Shown here one piece after another: positions 44,346 through 55,750 of a stretch of 64,000 nucleotides of DNA (position 1 is the stretch's first letter; each line of letters begins with the position of its first letter). This stretch comes from Ahaetulla prasina. Lineage: Eukaryota; Chordata; Lepidosauria; Squamata; Colubridae. Below the pieces are notes generated by a model. That model searched no databases. It was given only the letters and a program-made list of their open reading frames with translations, and had not been told where the DNA came from. The stretch covers positions 163,692,236 to 163,756,235 of the forward strand of contig NC_080539.1 in assembly GCF_028640845.1 (NCBI RefSeq), read 5' to 3'. The position numbers and the translations under genes are program-made.

Positions 44346-46548
44346 TAATAATCTTCCTGTAAAATAGTTAAATCATTGTGTAAATCACATAAACATTCAT
44401 TGGGTAAAACCAAAAATATAGCAATCAAGCAGAACAGCAGAGTGGCAAAAAAGTCCCAAATTGCTAAAATATAAACATTTCAGAAATGTGAGAAAAGAAC
44501 TAGTGAAGAAAAATACTTGATATACCCTGAGTTTCAATTTAAGAAAGAAAAAAACCAGAAAGAATGCCAAAAATTGAATACTAGTCATTATACCGAATGC
44601 TACATACAGTGTCACTATGTTAGTAAAATAAGCTATTACTCTTAGCTTAATATTAGTTTATGAACTAATTTTATTAGGATGCTGGTAGTTTACTAATAAT
44701 TTTTATTAAGTACAACACAGAAAGGATAAATCAAAATTTTATCTGAATGTTAGGCATAGCTTCTGTCCACTCTGATGTCTAAGCAAGTCCATTGGTTTGA
44801 AGATCAGTACAAATTCTAACTGTAAAACATTAAATAGAATGATAATTTAATTATCATTAGAATCAAAACCTTGAGGGTTAACACAAGGGCAACGGCTGCT
44901 TAATTCTCTTAGATGTCCCATTTGTTATGCAATCACTGGTTACACACAGAAGTTGAAAGGAACATGGAGAAAAAGAGAGTTCTGATTTTTATCTCAATAA
45001 ATGATCAAGTGAACAATAAGAATATTTCTCCTGGTTGGCAGAGATGCTTTTGCCAAAGGTCCCCTTGTATGTGAATGGGATACTTTATTTCTCCTTGAAA
45101 TAGGCTTCTTGGTTTCAGGGTAAAGCTCCAAACATAACCTACTGCCATCTCTAATCCACAACCTGAAGATGCCACTTCTTGAAATACGGCACTTCAAATT
45201 GACATCCAATCACTAGATGCCATCAATTTTGGAAAGAAAATACTTAACTTTCATCAACTGTTTTATATCAAGGCGAATAATTCAAGTGATACTTATATCA
45301 CTTGATCTTCTTAACAAGGAAGAATTGTGAAGAGAGCAAATAAGGCCTTAACAGCAACAAAATTCTGAAGGAATCGTATAATGTATTCCACATGGAATGA
45401 ACAAAAGGATACGTAGAATGGCTATGGACTGGGACAAAGTCTTCTAGCCTTACAAAGGCAAGCAGTCAGGCTAATAAAAATTGCAATTAACAATTCAAAG
45501 CATTAGTATTCTATGCACAAACTTGTAGGACAATATGTTCAATTTAAAAAAGTCTTACTAATTTTTAACTGATGGTAAAGTATTAGTAAAAAGAAACTCT
45601 TCACTAATAATTACACAAATACAATCATATCAATGCAAGATATTTATCATAAGGGAGGCTAATAACCTAAACTTTATGGTTGGAGAAAAATGAAACGGAG
45701 TTACGTGAATTTGGCTAACAAGGTAAAAATAAAGCAGACAAAATCCTCAGAATTCCTTCCAATTCAGAGTCGTGGCATCTTCCTTGTTTGTACTGCAGAA
45801 GTAGCAGAGAAGGATTGAAGCTAATTATTTGTAGCATTGTTTCTTTCTTTGATGTAGAAAACATAAATCTGGTTGAAATAGCGGTGATAAGTTTACAGAG
45901 GAAAAAGCTCAGCATATAACCTTTTGCTTTTCAGCTGTAAATTGGATAGACAGGGCACCATAGTAAGCAAGGTAAAAAGAATCTTAGTTCTGAAATGAGT
46001 GCTGGCCATTAGTCATTCATTTCAACTAGTGATAGATCCATGTAAGATACCTACGTATTTGTTATAAAACATCTAAGAAATATGCTAAAGGTGGTACCTC
46101 ATTAGTCACTGAATATAAAGAAGTTGTCCAATTAAGAGGTGAGAGAGTAAAATACCAAAGGCTGCAGCAGTTTGCTGTAACCTAAATATTCTGCTACTTT
46201 ACTTATTGGATTTATTATCCACTGCAATTTGAGGACACTTAGTGATATACAGTGACGTGGAAAAGCAGATATCAATAGAGGAGGCAGCCATCTAACTGAC
46301 CTCAACTCTTTTCAGAAGTCTGAAGAAGTAAACTTTCTGGAGGAAAGAGAACTGAGAGAAATGTCAGGGGCAGTACTCCAAAAATGAAGCAGAGAAGTTC
46401 AAGGAAATGTAAGAGAAGGATCATAACTTATGCAAGATCTGGGAGGAGGTGGAAAATGTTTCCCACACTTCAGCCAAGTTCAGAATTCCAGCTTCATTAA
46501 AAGAAACAAATGGATGTTTCACCCACACAGGGAAATTTTGGAGGCAGC
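44346..46548. other. unassigned AT-rich DNA
   Basis: A short hairpin (caagtgata … tatcacttg) at 45282-45303 is the only structure noticed. No gene or repeat was recognised. Confidence 0.45.
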
Positions 46549-46556
46549 TAATTGTG

Positions 46557-46917
46557 TAGGGACACGGTGGCTCAGGGGCTAGAACGTTGAGCTTGTCGAT
46601 CGAAAGGTCGGCAGCTCAGCGGTTCGAATCCCTAGTGCTGCCGTGTAATGGGGTGAGCTCCTGTTACTTGTCCCAGCTTCTGCCAACCTAGCAGTTTCGA
46701 AAGCACGTAAAAATGCAAGTAGAAAAAATAGGGACCACCTTTGGTGGGAAGGTAACAGCGTTCTGTGCACCTTTGGTGTTGAATCATGCCGGCCACATGA
46801 CCACGGAGACATCTTCGGACAGCGCTGGCTCTTCGGTTTTGAAACGGAGATGAGCACCGCCCCCTAGAGTCGGCAATGACTAGCACATATGTGCAAGGGA
46901 AACCTTTACCTTTACCT
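46557..46917 (+). repeat. Sauria SINE, full length, sense
   Basis: Sense copy from tagggacacggtggctcagg to the Bov-B-like tail aaacctttacctttacct. The A-box region (ggctcaggggctagaacg) and B-box region (ggttcgaatccct) of the RNA polymerase III promoter are visible. Target duplication taattgtg is at 46549-46556 and 46918-46925. Confidence 0.9.
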
Positions 46918-46964
46918 TAATTGTGACCGGGAAATTTTGTAATTTCTCAAGCTTGGCCCCATAC

Positions 46965-47155
46965 CAGTGGTGGGATTCAGCCAGTTCTCTCCGGATCGTC
47001 CGAACCGGTATCAGCAACTGCGGGAGGCTTCATCCACCCACCCAGACGTAATGAGTGACTACTGCGCATGCGCAGAAGGCCTTATGCATGCACAGAGGTG
47101 GCACGTGCATCCACATTTGCAAACCGGTAGGGAAGGTAAATTAATCCCACCTCTG
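46965..47155. mobile_element. non-autonomous hAT element, CAGTGGTGGG family
   Basis: The ends are cagtggtgggattca and ttaatcccacctctg, with exact 8 bp duplication ccccatac at 46957-46964 and 47156-47163. It contains actactgcgcatgcgcagaa. It lies only 40 bp after a SINE. Confidence 0.9.
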
Positions 47156-47163
47156 CCCCATAC

Positions 47164-49334
47164 TCATTGAAATGGAAACCTGGGATGGATGGAACTAAGG
47201 AAAGGGAACATTTTTGCTGATCTAAATATGACAGAGACTTGACTGGCTATTTAAAACCATATGGGGTTTGCCAGAGAGTGGAAAATAGCACCCACAGGAT
47301 AAAGATGTCTTTACAGTCCTTGCATACCATAGAAACAGTACTATGTAGAATATTTTATTCATTTTAAAAGAGTAAAAGATAGTATGTATAAAAAGAATAG
47401 AAGCTGTTTATCGCATCACTGTGACCGTAATGTTTAGCTGGAAATAATTTTGCAATTATATAAAATTTATTTTAAGCTCCCAAGCCTGCACAATATGTAG
47501 CACACCAAACTGAGAATACAGTACAAGTTTTCTACTGTATTTTGCTAAGAGTATGACAACCACCTTGTGTTTGCAGTCACAGACAGGTGGTTTATCAAGG
47601 TGTGCAGTTCTGCCTTTCTTGGATATTTTTAGATTTGTTCTTCCTTCTAAAAATAAATGTAATAAGATATGTAATTTATTCATTCCTTGAGAGTCCACAT
47701 ATTTCTCAGAATATAATTTGGGCTCTGCTTTATTTTCTGGGAAGTGTGTAACTGAATGTAAGTATGTATATATATTGTCCTTCAGTGAGTGAACTGTTCT
47801 AATTTAATTGATTCTGGTATTTCTTCAGCTACTCCACCTAACTGATAAGTATTTTTGGAAGAATGGACAATGTTCCAACTAATTAAGCATAGTATCTCAG
47901 TTCTTTCTGATAAATGATGAAGGCATGTGAAGATTTGCAGACCAGTGTCAGAGCTTCATATAAGCTGGGTTAACTGAAGTTATAATCAGTTTTCTGATTT
48001 TTAAAGATATCCTTCTGATGGGCTGTATGCTAAAATAAAGCCAGGTTATGATACACACTTGAAAGTAAATCAGGAAGCCTGTAATTGAGGAGGCAAGAAC
48101 AAAGAATGCTTATCTGTAGGAAATATGCATGTGTAAATCTTTTAACAATTCTGGGTAGTTAGAAAACTGATAAAAGTAACAACAGTTAGACAATTTGCAG
48201 GCCTGATCAAAAATTAGGAATACAGATGCCCTGCAGCCAATTATATGTGTTTTAGATAACTCCTGGGGTATTCAGTAGCCAAGGCTTAGGGATAGGGACA
48301 GCTAGAGACCAATAGAATAAATTGTAGAATTATTACTAAAATATTTATTAGATGATATTTCTTATTATCTCGCCTTGTCCCGCCTTCTCTTTTAGTGAAA
48401 ACGTGTAAAACTTTCTTAATCCTTTGTTCTCGGTTCTTGGCATTTTGGCCAGGAGCCCTTTTCCTTGGAGTACTCCAATATAACGCAATCAGAAAACCTG
48501 CACCTTGTGTCTGGCGTCCATCATTGGCTTCGGCACCAGGCTCATACCCGAATTGGGGACAACACTTCTTCTTCTGTTGTTTTCTAATAACCATTTAAAG
48601 TTAATTAAAAATCACTTACAATCATTTCAGGACTTCAGATTGATTCCTTATATGGATTCCTAAATACAATAGCTTAAATACATATTTTGCCAGTAAAAGG
48701 CCCTGGTAGCAGCAGGGAAATTTAGCTTTTTCAGATCCTTTTTTCTTTCTATAGCCAATTACAATCCCTGAACATTTGCTCCAGAGAGATCCTTAATCCC
48801 CAGGAATTCAGAGTGTTAACAGTTAATGCCTATTGAGCAGGACATTCCAAAGTCGCTAGAACCACCCATCCCAATGTATTCACTGATGTATTCTACAGGC
48901 AGCGAAAATGTTCTCTTTGCCCAGGAATGTCATGCCTCCCCTTTCTGGAGTCATACAGCAAAGTCCAGAAGGCAGAATGGGAATCCCTAGAACAACAGTC
49001 AAAGGTTATAACTTCCTGTGTAGCTTCCTGAGGGCGCTCACCTTCCTCCCAAAAGATGGCAGCATTCTTATGTGAGCCATATTAAGTCAGAAGCAAAAAA
49101 AAAAACACCAAAAACACACACCCAGAAGATAGAAAAGGGGAAATCCTCTAACACAAAGCTCATGAGATATAGCTATAGATAATACAGCCACCACTGGTAT
49201 CTCCAAATTGCTAGTTTGGCCATATTTCATGCTCTCTTGAGTGAGGCCATGAGATGGAGGGAGATGGGCGGTTCATAAATTAGATGGAGGGGGGGGGGAG
49301 TCCGTCTCAACCTCATAGCATTTGAACAAGTGAA

Positions 49335-49336
<2 letters not shown>
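47164..49336. other. unassigned DNA
   Basis: It includes a minus-strand frame at 48286-48594 (102 codons; starts MVIRKQQKKKCCPQFGYEPG) with a K/R-rich middle and a hydrophobic end. I do not recognise it, see no splice or promoter support, and an aataaatat motif follows it. It might be a retroelement remnant. Nothing else was recognised. Confidence 0.35.

Positions 49337-49407
<71 letters not shown>
49337..49407. repeat. (AAT)n microsatellite, L2 tail
   Basis: About 23 aat/taa units immediately before the antisense L2 end, presumably grown from its tail. Confidence 0.95.
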
Positions 49408-50010
49408 TTTTAATTTTTATACCGCCCTTCTCCCAAAGGACTCAGGGCGGTGAACAGCCAAATAAAATACAGTACAATACAATACAATAAAATCACTAAT
49501 TAAAAAACTTATTCGATATGGCCTATAAATTAAATTATAAAATACATAATATAATATAAAACCCCATTTAAAATCCAATTTTAAAAACCCATTTTATGCC
49601 AGTCCTGCTCGGAAGAATAAATACGTCTTCAGCTCGCGGTGAAAGGTCCGGAGGTCAGGAAGTTGTCGAAGTCCTGGGGGAAGCTCGTTCCAGAGGGTAG
49701 GTGCCCCCACAGAGAAGGCTCTCCCCCTGGGGGTTGCCAGCCGACACTGTTTGGCTGATGGCATCCTGAGGAGACCCTCTCTATGGGAGCGCACCGGTCG
49801 GTGGGAGGCATGTGGTAACAGAAGGCGGTCCCAAAGATATCCCGGTCCTAAGCCATGGAGCACTTTAAAGGTGGTAACCAGCACCTTGAAGTGCACCCGG
49901 AAGACCACAGGCAGCCAGTGCAGCCTGCGCAGGATAGGTGTTATATGAGAGCCCGCGCAGCTGCATTCTGGACCAGCTGGAGCCTCCGGGTGCTCCTCAA
50001 GGGGAGCCCT
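49408..50010 (-). repeat. L2-type LINE 3' end, antisense
   Basis: A 5'-truncated LINE. The minus-strand frame 49594-49908 (104 codons) reads FKVLVTTFKVLHGLGPGYL, then GRAFSVGAPTLWNELPPGLR and FHRELKTYLFF, the familiar C-terminus of L2-clade reverse transcriptase proteins. Then come the 3' UTR and the accgcccttctcccaaagga tail (antisense). The C-terminal frame is still open, so the copy is fairly young; the catalytic domains are not included. Confidence 0.8.
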
Positions 50011-50525
50011 AAATTAACCTTTGGAATCTAGTTCCATTTTGTTCTATAAACCTACCCGCAAGGTTGAGTATTTCATTTCATCTTTAGAGGATAATTGGCA
50101 CAAGTTGGATATCAGGTAAGCAATAAAGAACTACCTGAGCAGAACAGAGGAATTAAGAATTTCAGACAACCTCTTAATCTCCTTCTGACAGACTCACCTG
50201 GGCCCCAGAGCTTTACAAAACAGCTCCAGGTGGATCAAAGCTTGCATCAAAGTAGCCTACAAGGCTCAAAATAAGGCTGCTACATAGAGAGTTGTGATCC
50301 CCTTTCCTAGAATAGGTTTAGCTACTGTTCACATCAAAGCACCCAGGACATATCTGTACGGCTGCACATGGGCTTCCTTTATAAAGCATTACAAATTTAA
50401 TTCTTATGTCTAGGATGAAATCTCCTTCAGCAGGTTGCTGCAAAATATAATTTCCAATAAGAACTAGAGCGTTTAATCACCTGCCCCTAAAGATAGCTCC
50501 GAGAGGATAGGATGCTTTGGCTCTC
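50011..50525. other. unassigned DNA
   Basis: No gene or repeat was recognised. Confidence 0.4.
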
Positions 50526-50720
50526 CCAAGGTGCTTTTCAAAAGGCAACTGGACTTTCTTGATTTTTTCCCCTTGAAAACGTTCTCATCCAAGAACTGAA
50601 AAGCTTCTTGGATGAGAAGCGAAACGTTTCCAAGGGGAAAAACCCAAGAAAGTCCAGTTGCCTTTTGAAAAGCACCCTTGGGGCAACCATGACCTGGATG
50701 ATTGAGAGCATGGACACAAT
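50526..50720. repeat. Penelope-type terminal hairpin
   Basis: The left arm 50526-50593 and right arm 50604-50681 are reverse complements around a 10-base loop (aactgaaaag). The right arm carries cttggatgagaagcgaaacg; in the left arm this core is shortened by about six bases. The arm sequence (gaaagtccagttgcctttt) continues to accatgacctggatg, matching the fragment at 5950. I recognise the module as a Penelope-like element terminus that has inserted with an inverted copy of itself. Confidence 0.6.
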
Positions 50721-53153
50721 TCTCTGGCTCTGCCATAGGAAAACTGCATATTGTTTGTTAGGATTTTAAATTTAATAGCTGGAACAGTAAAGTGCAGAAT
50801 AGACCAGAACACACAGTTATAGATGGGTATAAAGGGGGATTTTTCCTTTTTCCTGCCTTTTTTCGTCTATGTGCGGTTGAATTTACCTCCTGATTGTTCC
50901 TGTGTTCCTGACTATCTTGCCTGCTGTAAATACAAATGTAAAATATATTTATTTATATAAAACTACAAGTTTGTGTCAGTGTCTCGGACTTCATGTGGAC
51001 CACTGCTGGGTAATTCCCTGACATTGTTTTTACTATGGAGGTGCTTTTTTAAGGAAAGAGACACACACCCATGTATTAAAGAGACAGATAAAGGGGAATA
51101 TATGAGGTTTGCAAGCATATTCATATTTTCTAATTTGTCTCCTTTTCTATCTATAGTTCCTAAGTTCTCTGTACTTTGAGCCTACTCTTTAGTTGCATTT
51201 CTTCCCCCAGTTGCATTTTCAAAGCATTTCTTAGCCTTGCATCCCAAGTGAGTAGAAAAATGACACTTACTCATGGATGGCCTGTCTCTGGTGTAGGAAA
51301 AGGGCTTTCTTGGTAAGTAATGTGTGGTGTTCTTTGTTGTGGTTTAGACCCAGAACACTTATTTATTTAGTTATGAGCAGTTTTACAAAATTGTAATGAA
51401 CAATATAAGAAAAAGCATTGATAATTCATAGATAATAGATATATGTATTTTAAATGTTTTAATGTATTTATTTCTATAGTCATATTGAATTATTCAGTGA
51501 TACTTCTTCAGAGGACATTATTTTTAATTGAACGTATATGAGTTTTCTTTATAAAAAGAAATACTTTAAATAATCAAAAAGAATGCAAAGCATGTACCAT
51601 GGGTGTGGGATTTATTCCAGTTTAACCAAGGAATCGCTTTCTGTTTTTTTAAAAATAGGCTCTTTCAGCTTCCATTTCAGAGATTTTAATTCTCCCAAAA
51701 TTGCCATATTGAAGTCTTAATTTCTTTCTATTACTGTGCTCCAAGACCTTTTATGATGATGAGCAAAATTAGTCTTTTTAGCAAGTAATTACTTAAATTA
51801 CTTTAATTATCTAATAATGTAACGTCAGCAACAAAAATTATATATACTCCAGCAGAACCATTATAATGCTGATTAAAGTAATTGTTAGACCCTAAATACT
51901 AGCCTATCTTTTCCCAAAGCCAAGAATTGGTACAATTTCAGTGTTCCTTGCTTAACATAATTTGGCTTCAGGTGTTTATCATACCAGTCAGTGATAGCTA
52001 GAAAGGTATTTGGTATAATTAGTTAGGTGATTCATAATTACTGAAACATCTGTCTGAATTAATCCCAGCAAGGTAACTGATTTATTAAACTAAAATATTC
52101 TCATAATGTATTTGACCATATTGTCCTCTTGGAATAATTGGAAAGGCACCTTAGAGAAATTTATTTTCTTCTTTTTTTTTCGGTATAGTACATGTCATAG
52201 AATCTTTAAAAATATGTTTTGGAATAAAGCTTTTGGGTTGCACTTCAATAGCATTGGATTCTTACAGTATTTTCTGGAACAGTGATATTTTCTCCAATTC
52301 AGTTATATCATCCTCACTACTCAAAGAAGAGACTAAGAGCATTATAGGAACAGCTTATGTTTGAATTGGTGGAACAAGTAATTTTACTTAATTTTTATCA
52401 AGCTAGCTTTTGTTTTATGATTAAATAATTCTCTCTGATGCAGAAATAAAATCAGTTTTCTATTTATGATGAACATAAAAAAGCATTTGGAATTGTGCTT
52501 TGAAGTATGTTTGAGTTTCATTATATCACAGAAAAGCCAGCTATTCATGCTTTGGAGCTATTTGTGCGTTTTGTCAGTTTGTGTGTGTGTGTGTGAGACA
52601 GTCACTAGGTTCTAATAGCAGAATTGCAGAATCAAAAGTTACTGTCTCATTTCTTGCATTTTAACATTTAATGGCGAATGCAGTAGTCAAAATGTATTTA
52701 TTAAAGCCAATGCTGCCTAAGGGTTTTTTCCCCCCCATTCTGTTATTACTTAATTGTTTCTAATCAGCGTTCTGTGTTTTGACATCCAAATGATACAGGA
52801 AACAACAATGTTTTATCTGATGCAATTGGCTGGCTAATTTGAAACAAAATCTAAAACCTTTCAGCTCTAGTTGGCCTATTTAAATTAGGAATAAAGTTTA
52901 AAGTGACTAACTCTCACTTTAAATCAGTGGCATCCAGGCTAAAACAGTTGTGACAGTGGAAAGATAATGTCTCATGCCCCTGTTCTATATTAGGGGAAAT
53001 GTTTCTTCCTTATATGCCACATCATGAGATGCTATGATGACAACTCTGATGAACAGTTCATTGCACAATAACATTTGCTATTTAGAACTATTTTTAATGA
53101 CCTCTGGTCATGAAGGTTAATACAAAATGGCCCAAAGGATAGCCTTACGACTG
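50721..53153. other. unassigned AT-rich DNA
   Basis: About 2.4 kb with a small (tg)n at 52577-52596. No gene or repeat was recognised. Confidence 0.45.
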
Positions 53154-53234
53154 AGAATAGAATAGAATAGAATAGAATAGAATAGAATAGAATAGAATAG
53201 AATAGAATAGAATAGAATAGAATAGAATAGAATA
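53154..53234 (-). repeat. (AATAG)n microsatellite
   Basis: About 16 uninterrupted aatag units attached to the 3' end of the antisense CR1/L3 LINE that follows. Confidence 0.95.
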
Positions 53235-53945
53235 ACTTTTATTGGCCAAGTATGATTGGACACACAAGGAATTTGTCTTGGTGCATATGTTCTCAGTGTA
53301 TATAAAAGATAATCGTCAAGGTACAACACTTATAACACTTAATGATAGTCATAGGGTACAAATTTACCCCTTAATGATACAACACTTATTAATAGTCATA
53401 GGCTACAATTAAGCAATCAGGAAACAATCAATTACAGTATAAATCATACAAGCAACAAAGTTACAGTCATAAGTGGAAGGAGATAGGTGATGGGAACGAT
53501 GAGAAGATTAATAGTAGTGCAGATTTAGTCAATAGTTTGACAGTGTTGAGGGAATTATTTGTTTAGCAGTGATGGCGTTCGGGAAAAAACTGTTCTTGTG
53601 TCTAGTTGTTCTGATGTGCAATGCTCTATAGCATCGTTTTGAGGGTAGAAGTTGAAACAGTTTATGTCCAGGATGTGAGGGGTCTGTAAAAATTTTCACA
53701 GCCCTCTTTTTGATTCGTGCAGTATAAAGGTCCTCAATGGAAGGCAGGTTGGTAGCAACTGCTTTTTTCTGCAGTTCTAATTATCCTCTGAAGTCTGTCT
53801 TGTTGGGTTGCAGAACCAAACCAGACAGTTATAGAGGTGCAGATGACAGACTCAATAATTTTTCTGTAGAACTGGATCAGCAGCTCCTTGGGCAGTTTGA
53901 GCTTTCTGAGTTGGCGCAGAAAGAACATTCTTTGTTATCCTGAGG
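53235..53945 (-). mobile_element. CR1/L3-type LINE 3' end, antisense
   Basis: 5'-truncated LINE. The minus strand encodes FFLRQLRKLKLPKELLIQFY then SVICTSITVWFGSATQQDR, the C-terminal part of a LINE reverse transcriptase, near 53734-53928. Then follow a long 3' UTR with two short internal duplications (tagtcatagg … acaattaag) and the end module shared with 8186 and 14984. The tail runs directly into (AATAG)n. Known snake CR1/L3 LINEs carry such tails. Confidence 0.8.
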
Positions 53946-54922
53946 ACGATAAAGGAAACACTATTTTGAGCAACCTAACCCAATATGACTTGGAGTTGTT
54001 TCATCTGATTGATAGAATCTTGCTTTTAGGCTCTGTTTAGCGATATGAGTGCAAACAGTTTTGACATTGGGGCGGGGGAGTCTACAAGGCAGCAGACTTT
54101 ATATTTAGTCCTGCTCAAAATTGTCAGTTCAAAGGAATAGCGATCATTCTTTTTATAGGAATGTTTAAAGAAACGAATAAAAAGAAATGCCTTTCCTTCC
54201 ACGTACCCTTCCATTAATTTAAAAATAGCAAGCAATCTTGATAGACTTCTTTAAGTATATGGATAAGAGACAGATTTCCGATTGACCATTGGGTTGGTTT
54301 TTTTATCACTTTCAAGAAGTGCTGAAAGATTATTTGTCAGATTTGCAAGAGGGGATTGCTTTTGAAAGAAGTGGTGTGATGGTCCTTCAAAGGAATTTCA
54401 CAAGTTTCCTTTGTTTAAGACTGAAAGTCCGTCTGTCTTTCTACATCAAGGTATCACAGCAAACGGAAGCCATTGTGTTCATGAGCCAAGTTCAGAAGAA
54501 TGGATGTGTGAAAAGAACCTATAAAAATGGACACCTTTTTTTTAAATTTCAAAGAATGCTCAGGTTTTATTTTACTATTGAATAGGTATGGTTTCAAAGC
54601 CACTTTGAAAATTTAATATTTTGTGATATAAGAAAACTTCATTGGAAATAAAATTGAGGGGTTTTTTAAAAAGTATTAACCAAAGCTAATAAATGCTTCC
54701 TTGTGAATTCTAATTATTCCTTTTTCTATACTGCACTTCTGAAGAGATTAGTAAAATAGTAAATATTGTACAATCAGCAAAAATGTATATTGGAACTACC
54801 GGTAGCAGGTTGAAATCAATGATGCACATTTAAATAGATAAAACTGTTTAAGGAAAAAGGTATATACAGTTTCAGGTATATTTTAAAATAGTTGCTTGAT
54901 CCTTTCTTTTAGTAGTATGATC
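53946..54922. other. unassigned AT-rich DNA
   Basis: A 98-codon frame at 54289-54585 shows no domain. No repeat was recognised. Confidence 0.4.
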
Positions 54923-54930
54923 CACTAGAC

Positions 54931-55065
54931 CAGGGGTGTCAAACTCACGTTGTTACGGTGGCATCACGTGATGTATTGGTATTTTTTTCCTCTTTGCGAA
55001 ACCGGGCGTGGGTGTGGACAGCACATGATGCCTCTGGCCCACTGGCCGGGGGTTTGATAGCCCAG
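54931..55065. mobile_element. non-autonomous hAT element, CAGGGGTGTCAAACT family
   Basis: The ends are caggggtgtcaaactca and gggtttgatagcccag, with exact 8 bp duplication cactagac at 54923-54930 and 55066-55073. Confidence 0.85.
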
Positions 55066-55332
55066 CACTAGACCAAACTGCAGCCCCTAAACTATATACG
55101 CAAATTGGTGTCACACCCTAGCCTGAAGTTCATCCTCAGAAGAAGAAGTAAGGTGCTTGGTAAAGGTAGTAATTGCTTAATAACGTTAATTCCGACCAGA
55201 AACTCTGTTACTAAAAGATGCAGTTGTACAATATGACATCATGACTGTGCTGATTCGTGATGGCAGTTGTAGCGATTCTGATTACCACTGTGATTTTTAT
55301 CACAATACCCTTTACCCTGAAACACCCTAGAC

Positions 55333-55742
55333 CCATGATGGCGAACCTATGGCACGTGTGCCCAAGGTGCCCACCAGCTGCATGCGCGCAATTTAGGGGA
55401 CCCAGCTGGTCTTCAGAGCTCTCCTGCTCTCCTGCGCATGCACACCCATTTGCGTGAGAGTACTTGCATGCAGTGCACATGTGAAAACCGCATGCATGTG
55501 CAGATGGTGTGGTTGCACACACAGCGCACGGGGGAGCCACGCAAAACCTGCTTGCATGTACAGATGGTGCAATTATGCTCGCAGCGCACGGGGGCACGCG
55601 TGAAAGCCTGCGTATGCGCAGATGGTACAGATGCACGTGCAGCACATGGGGAGAAGCCGCGTGTTAACACGGATAGCATGTGCGAAGCACAAGAAGCACG
55701 TACCTGTTCGGCACTCAGTGAGTAAAAGTTTTGCCACCACTG
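55333..55742. mobile_element. non-autonomous hAT element, CAGTGATGGC family
   Basis: The ends are ccatgatggcgaaccta and agttttgccaccactg, with exact 8 bp duplication ccctagac at 55325-55332 and 55743-55750. The interior has about three imperfect tandem units around gcatgtgcagatggt and cagcgcacggggg. Confidence 0.85.
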
Positions 55743-55750
55743 CCCTAGAC

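Noticed and set aside
46579..46886. Minus-strand frames of 84-92 codons
   Set aside because: They lie fully within a Sauria SINE, which is not translated.
4170..46917. tRNA-like heads of SINEs as possible true tRNA genes
   Set aside because: They keep only A- and B-box-like parts and continue directly into SINE bodies; no cloverleaf with anticodon arm is preserved.
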